From positions 124,001-188,000 of the forward strand of contig NZ_JACCEM010000002.1 in assembly GCF_013416525.1 (NCBI RefSeq): 64,000 nt of DNA. Reading direction: 5' to 3'. How positions within the stretch are numbered: the first letter of the stretch is position 1; every line of letters starts with the position of its first letter. The DNA is from Parapusillimonas granuli. GTDB taxonomy: Bacteria; Pseudomonadota; Gammaproteobacteria; Burkholderiales; Burkholderiaceae_B. Made by a program: the position numbers and the translations under genes. The notes under the pieces are model-generated. The model was not told the origin of the DNA and did no database searches. It was given only the letters and a program-made list of their open reading frames with translations. Of the stretch, positions 63,959 to 64,000 are shown in pieces.

Positions 63959-64000
63959 AATCTGTCACCGTAGAGGATCGTTAGCGTTCCCCTATTTTAG

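Overview
The window is GC-rich, densely coding chromosome. Two orphan tripartite-tricarboxylate (Bug-type) solute receptors, many one-component regulators (LysR x2, GntR, IclR), a tandem glycine riboswitch and an fkpB-ispH pair point to a betaproteobacterium of the Burkholderiales, most likely Alcaligenaceae (Bordetella/Achromobacter-like). That placement is inferred from gene content, not from a search. I see no tRNA, rRNA, insertion sequence, prophage or CRISPR array.

Region 1 (1-17641, minus strand) looks like one very long catabolic operon of 18 genes, with overlaps or very short gaps almost throughout. It is read leftwards from a promoter shared with a divergent GntR/HutC regulator (17787-18605). 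In order it encodes an isochorismatase-type amidohydrolase, two allantoinase/cyclic-imidase-like (polysaccharide deacetylase fold) proteins, an aconitase-family hydratase (LeuC/LeuD-like), an FAD enzyme, a Liv-type ABC importer, an isocitrate-lyase-family C-C lyase, a tautomerase fused to a SnoaL-like domain, a second FAD enzyme, two hydantoin-racemase-like proteins without the catalytic cysteines, an Atz/Trz amidohydrolase, and a truncated MmgE/PrpD protein. My reading is import and opening of a cyclic imide or ureide, removal of nitrogen, then hydration and cleavage of the resulting dicarboxylate. This is the best candidate for an undescribed system.

Region 2 (18602-26296) holds two small carboxylate modules. 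One is a LysR gene divergent from an HMG-CoA-lyase-like gene, a class III CoA-transferase and a Bug receptor. The other is an IclR gene with a Bug receptor, a fumarylacetoacetase-family protein and a VOC protein. Matching palindromes lie upstream of the IclR gene and upstream of its presumed target operon.

Region 3 (26466-37182) is a complete form I aerobic carbon monoxide dehydrogenase locus. A PAS-LytTR regulator with the His/Cys/Met haem-ligand spacing of RcoM faces coxMSL-G-D-E-F, a MocA-type cytidylyltransferase, a small membrane protein and coxI. CoxL carries the AYRCSFR active-site motif.

Region 4 (37162-48665) contains an M20 peptidase with a divergent LysR, a PACE-family efflux protein, a tandem glycine riboswitch in front of a DadA-like FAD dehydrogenase, a YkgJ-like protein, an Ap4A-phosphorylase-like protein, a pirin, a ferric-type ABC importer ending in a strong terminator, and a conserved hypothetical gene.

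Region 5 (48664-64000) contains a serine hydrolase divergent from a five-gene peptide ABC importer that ends in an M20 dipeptidase, a DUF4168 protein, a methyl-accepting chemotaxis protein, a YdgA-like protein, an HCCA-isomerase-like protein, and a maiA-ispH-fkpB cluster. The only stretch over 300 bases without a gene is 39824-40209, which holds a promoter and the riboswitch. Many convergent gene ends carry GC-rich hairpins, several of them a repeated palindrome that also supplies the stop codon TAG.
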